Source: Branchiostoma floridae
Lineage: Eukaryota > Chordata > Leptocardii > Amphioxiformes > Branchiostomatidae
DNA: 64,000 bases
NCBI RefSeq assembly: GCF_000003815.2
Contig: NC_049990.1
Coordinates: 17,376,532 to 17,440,531, forward strand
Reading direction: 5' to 3'
The stretch's first letter is position 1. Every line of letters begins with the position of its first letter. The notes under the pieces are model-generated. The model was given only the letters and a program-made list of their open reading frames with translations. It was not told the DNA's origin and made no database searches. The position numbers were made by a program, and so were the translations under genes. This document shows positions 38,801-44,800 of the stretch, piece by piece.

Positions 38801-41800
38801 GCCAACACAAACACCTTTATATGTGTAGGATGCGGCAGAGACTGTCATTCCAGAATCGGCTTGTTCAGCCACCAAAAATGTCGACCATGACCAAAACCCA
38901 TCGGACGGAGGCTAATGACCAATGATTTATTTGTTCAGCTGTATACAAACAGCCAGGGCTGCCCAACTAGCCGTCGGCTATTGCGAAGGGCTAATCTTTG
39001 GAGAAAAGAATATCACATACTACATATAAAATCACTACAATAAATATTGTTAATATAAAATCACTAGCATTAACTTAGAAGAAAATCACTCCACAAACTC
39101 AGTCACTCACTCTTGAAAGACAGGTTCGAGAAACCACGGGGTCAATCTACGTCATAGGCGTTTCAGTTCAAAATGACGGCAACTTGATCTGACTCTATCC
39201 ACTGAGCCGACGCAAATGTTTCGTCGTATCCGACCTGGCAACCGTGTTTGTAAACGGCATACACCCTACCGGCACTGGAGTTGGTAGCTCCTGTATGACA
39301 CTCTTCTCTCAATGTGAAACAAAACGCAAGTCAGCTGGAATACATTTAGCAGAGGGCTTGCAATATCATTCTTGGGCCCTGTTATGTTACTTCACCTACC
39401 AGACAGCATTGTTCACTTGCAATAGTCACAGCAATGAAGACAGCAATGAACCGCAGGACCTTGCCAGATCTACGGCCATTTTCCACGCCACTGTTCAACT
39501 CTGAGTTCATGAACTAGTTATCTTCCATTCGACGGGCATTCCTGAACGACATGTCAACAATTCGTGCAAGCTGCAGATCTGATATGCAGTACGTCTCGTA
39601 AAAAAAATTACCTACCCCATAATAGTTGGACTTTTCACGGTGGTCAAATACGGGCTCCAAATCTCCCATGTCTAACCGAATTCGAACCTGCTTCCACAAT
39701 GTTCCATCTGACGTAATTCGAACCGAACCCGTGTTCTACTTGGGGTCATCTGCGGTCGTTGCCGGTAAAACACTGCTGGCTAGCCTTTTTTGCCAAACCG
39801 CATTGAATTAGCCAGAAAAGATAGTTTTTCACCAATATAAACAAATTTCTGGACAGTACATCCATGCTATCACTTTGTATGGGACATGTAACATGTAACG
39901 AAGCTACTGACGTTTGTGTTGTTGACCTTGAATATCATAAGTGTTGTTTACACCGGTATCAATTACACCCTCCCGCTATCCGTGCGGCATAACATGCGTG
40001 TAAACATCGTTTAAGATCAGGACCAAGAAGAGTCCAATTTAACTCATTGACGGCTCAAAATGACCGCAACGGTTTTCCCGAGATTTTTGTTTTTGGGATT
40101 TTTAAAAAATGCCTTCGATTTTGAATTATTGGTAATTGAGTGCGAAAAATGCCATTTTTACGCATAGTTTTGCCTGTAGCTTTGATTAAAATTAAAAATC
40201 AAAAAATCCCAAAAACAAAAAGGTTTATTTGCCTCTCAGATGGCGAAAAATACAAGAATAGAGAATTTTCCATGGCACTTGCGGCCCATCTTATCAAGAG
40301 TATGGTCAAATTGAAGGCCTTCCTTGAAACCAAAAAGATCGTCTTTGGAAGCAGAATCGAAACAAAACAGCTATCTCAATTCAAACGGGAAGTTTCAAAC
40401 TATCTAAAATTGCGAATTTAATATTACTTTGATTACATTTTCCTTGTCATAACATTTTGTTTAATTTGAAATATTTTACGGTTAGCAAATAGTAGGCCTC
40501 TTGTAACCCGATACTCTGTCGAACCCGCATAGCAATGGGAAAGAATACCCTAGCAACCGACCGCCGTGTTTAAGGACATAAAGATGTCTTGAAGTTTTTT
40601 TTGTTGTTCAAGCACTTATATTTTAGTGTAATTGACATGTAATATATTCTTTTGTGGTTACTTGTAACATATTTTCATAGCCTGTAGAAAAATGACATTC
40701 CGTCGGAAAAAATATCTGAATCTTTTTAAAACCAATGAAATACTTCAATTAAGCCAATATTGAAGAGATTCGAGATAATGTTAACTGTTGTATAAAGTGA
40801 TGCATCAGTAATCATTTCTAACGTAATCACCCAATGTAGCTACTAATTGTGATGTTCAAAACAACTCAAGACATTCATCAGGAAATCTTCAAGAAGGAAG
40901 GAAGGTGACTTGGGCAGCACCCGTTGCTATGGACACCGCTGGAGTTACACCGCAGGTTCTGAGCAGTTTTACACCGCCACAGAGGTTTACAATAGGAATA
41001 CACACCCTACACTACACGGTCATTGACGAAGAGGGACTCGCGGCCTCAGGCAATTTCCTGGTCGAAATACGAGGTATGTGGATTTTTGCAAGTTTAAACA
41101 TGCATCTAAAGGTGAAATACTTGAATTTGGACTAAAAGCGCTTACGAGGCACCTGCTTTTTGCCAAATTACCATGCTAAAAATGTTGAAGTCAAATACGT
41201 CTGAAGTTCTACTGACTTATCGGAGATTTTAAAACGATAGTCCAATGTTTAAAGAGGTATATATGGGTGATCTCTGTATACAAAATTAATAAATCCCATG
41301 GACGGCTTTGATCATCGCATTTAAAATGTTTCTTTGTGTTCAATGACATACATTTTTGTAGCCTTACTCCAGAAAGGTTTACCTTTTATCTTCGATAAAA
41401 GTAACGAAAGACTAACTTTGGTAAACTTGTACAGACATAACAGCCCCAGTTTGTGTAAGTTGTCCTGAAGACATCAATGAAGTCTCCAAGGACAGAGAAC
41501 TTCCCATTCAGTGGGATGAGCCAACATGGACAGACAATAGCGGCAACATAAGCGATGTGTTCAGGTGAGTAGCAACAATTATTTATATCATCAAAACGGT
41601 TTCATGCAGACCATTGCTTGAAAAAGACATCACTTGTGAGTACCTACAGGATCATTACTTTTTTGGCCAATGAAACACTGGAACTAAGCTGCATGAGCTT
41701 AAACATTTATCAACAACCATACCATGCATATGTGTTTCATGAAGTTCTATAATAGGCATTTTTTCCATGGTCTTCATTGTCCTGGGATCAGAAAATAGTT

Positions 41801-44800
41801 CATTTTATTTGTTTGGATTAAATATGCTGTACCATGTCATACAGCGCTAGCTAAAGCTGCTACCTAGTTTAAACTGTCAATTTGGTACTTAGGTTATGTA
41901 CATTTTAAATAAAACTTGTCAAACTCATTGATATGCCAACGCATAAGTGCAGAAAACATCACTTACCTCCTCGTATCTGAAGTGCAAGCTGATTGAAGTC
42001 ATTGAAGTTTTGATAAGGGTAAACATGATCAATATATGGGACTGATGCTATGGACTGAAGTTCAGAGTATCTGTAGCCTCCGATGCCGATGGCAAAGACC
42101 TCCACTCCCGACGATCTCAGTGCCGCTGCTTGAGGACCAGGACTTGGACTTCCGTTTGAGTAACCATCTGTGAGCAGCACCAGGACCTACGTGTAGGTTT
42201 AAAAACAGAAACAACAATTTAATAACATCAACAAATTCAACCAATTGCATTATTTGACGTATATGACATATACTTCTTGATTAAACAAACAAAGCTGCAT
42301 CACAGATATGAGATTATGCACAGACTTCAATTGTGTTTAAAGGAGGATTCCATTCCTGATGACGTATTAATTTCTGATAAATCATATTTTTCTTAGATAC
42401 AAATGTACCCTAATTTTGACTCATTAACTAAGCTGTCTTTTTGCAATTTTCCCTTCCTGAAGGTACTGTCGCGCACTGAATTGTCCTCCTTTTTTTCTTT
42501 GGCGTCCTTCCAGTTTCAATCAGAACAAAACAAATTGAAGTAATGGATGTTACAAGCAAAAATGCGTGTATCAGCCACAGAATACTAGTAAAAGTAATGC
42601 AAGCAGATATTCTCTGTCACATGGACATCGGTAGTATATATCAGATGGATTTCAGTGTCTGCACTGTGACCGACTTCTGGCACATTATCCATCAAAAATT
42701 ATTATCTGGCCCCTTCGTCATCTCCTTGTTAAATCAACAGCAGACTCGCTGCATGGCATTTTCTTTTCCTAGCTTACTTACAAACCAAAACAAAGCTAAG
42801 GCAGCTACTACCTATAGAGCAGTTAGCACTAATACAAATCTACATAGGCGATAATGTAAAAGTTAGCAAGTTCAGAGTGTCATAATCTCATCCGTGAACA
42901 TTCCAGGTCATAAGAACTCACCCCACACAGCAGCCCGCTATCTCAAGTGTCCAAAAGTCTAATATTTAAACTTTCTGACCGGTGAAACTATTCCACCGGT
43001 CAAACCTGCCGCCATCTTGCTTTTTCATGACGTCATTTTTGGGACTCAGCACTTCAAATTAGGGGTCAGCACAGGCCAAAAAGATGGACCAAAACCTAGT
43101 TTTTTGGCCGAATCTGAACATCTGCAACCTACACTGTCTCACCAATATGAAATGAACTTACATTTTCCTGCTAAAAGTCGAAAATAGGCTAAAATACTGT
43201 ATGGACTCGTTTTGGGCCTTCTGCGCCTGCGTCAATTAGGGCCATTGCCCTTATAAATAGAGGTCAGTTAATAGCCCCCGAAAGATGACACAACCTACTC
43301 AAATTTTTGTAATGACGCCTGGATTTAAGTAAAAAATTATGGCATCATACTAATCATCATCTGCAGTTCCTACCCATTTAAGGCAATAAAGACCCGTCTT
43401 CTTAAATGTTGGAAAGAAACAAAAATTTTTCTCAAATGATAATAAAAACAAAAAAAACCTGCAATAAAAAACATGCCGTTATGGGGGCCAAACCTACACC
43501 ACTTGCTTCCACCAGTGAGATCCATCCATCATTAAAAAATTGTCAATCGGGCACCAGTACCGAATGTAGCGTTTAACTTTAACGCTTAGCTGCAGTACCG
43601 TAACTTGTCGCTAAGAGACTGATTTTGGAACTCGACATTCCGTTTCACAAGCTCTACAACCAACAAAATGTCATGTAAATCTATTCACAACTTCCCTTTT
43701 TATATTATCCACAGCAAAACGTATTTACGTACACAGTCCGTTGTGGTACCATAGCAAAACGCCAGGGCAGCTATTTTGAACTGAATATTCCTTTCCTCAA
43801 CCGCAACGCACCTACCAAACATCAAAAAGGCCCCTCTTTAACAATTAAAGTTATGTTGTTCCAAGACAATCGCAAATGCGTACAAAGCTCGCTGCAGACC
43901 CATTTTTACCTTCATGAAATGCCATGGAGGTTATATTTTCACTATCGTTTGTCTGTCTGTCTGTCTGTTTGTCTGTGAACAAGATTCAAGACTCAAGATT
44001 GGTTTTATACCTGGTGTGTTGGTGGGGTGTGATGGAAGCTGAAAATGATTTGATTTTGGACCCCTAGCGGCTTCCATTGGTACTGCAGCGCAACTTCCGG
44101 TTTTGCTATCTCGTGCTCTGAACGAGCTATGGTCACGAATTTTAGTATTAGGTAGCTCTTGTGGTCAAGAATAAGTGAATACGTTTGGGCCCCTTATCGA
44201 CTAGTTTGGGGATAGCAGTGGCATTTTTATTTAAAACAAAAAACAAAAAAAAACTTCTGAAGTAAAAAATCTCAAGAAGAAAGAAAAACAATTTTTTAAT
44301 GATTTTTGGTATGCAGGTACCTTAGACAATGTTGTACAAAATAAAATACTAGTGATAGAAATAGGAGTACATTTGCATAATCAATGAGAATAACCTATCA
44401 TAGCATTTTTTTTTCGATCCCCTGTGCCAAGCGTGGTATGGTCTTGACATTTTAGTGGTAGATTGCTTTTAGCGTCATGACAAAGTGGAGCAAGTTTCAG
44501 CCCCCTTAATTTTTGGAACTGCAGGGGCTTTTTTTTTTCAAGAAATTCCAAAGAGAATAACTGCAGAAAGGAATGACGGACTAACGTCATTTTAGGCATG
44601 ACCGCGCTATTTGACTTAAAGTAAACACCAAACAGCTGTATTTGTTGATATGACCTACTACTCCTGGAAGGGATAGACAGTGTCCCAGAATAGAGGTCAA
44701 TCCATTATAGAAGATAATCAATTTTACAATTTTTTACACCCTTCTTTGCAAAAATAAATATATCATTACGTTAAGTATCACCTAAGTGACCTGCATCCCA

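Larger units (their letters stand above)
30282..41966. other. Intron 2 of the SVEP1-like gene (11.7 kb)
   Basis: Largest intron. It contains, from low to high coordinate, a tRNA-headed SINE, a purine tract, a Penelope-like fragment, CA-rich satellite, a possible terminal-inverted-repeat element, an internally deleted LINE and two HYR exons on the opposite strand. The stretches 30283-31730, 32050-33780 and 38940-40830 show nothing I can assign, apart from an unexplained 93-codon plus-strand frame at 40140-40421. Confidence 0.6.
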
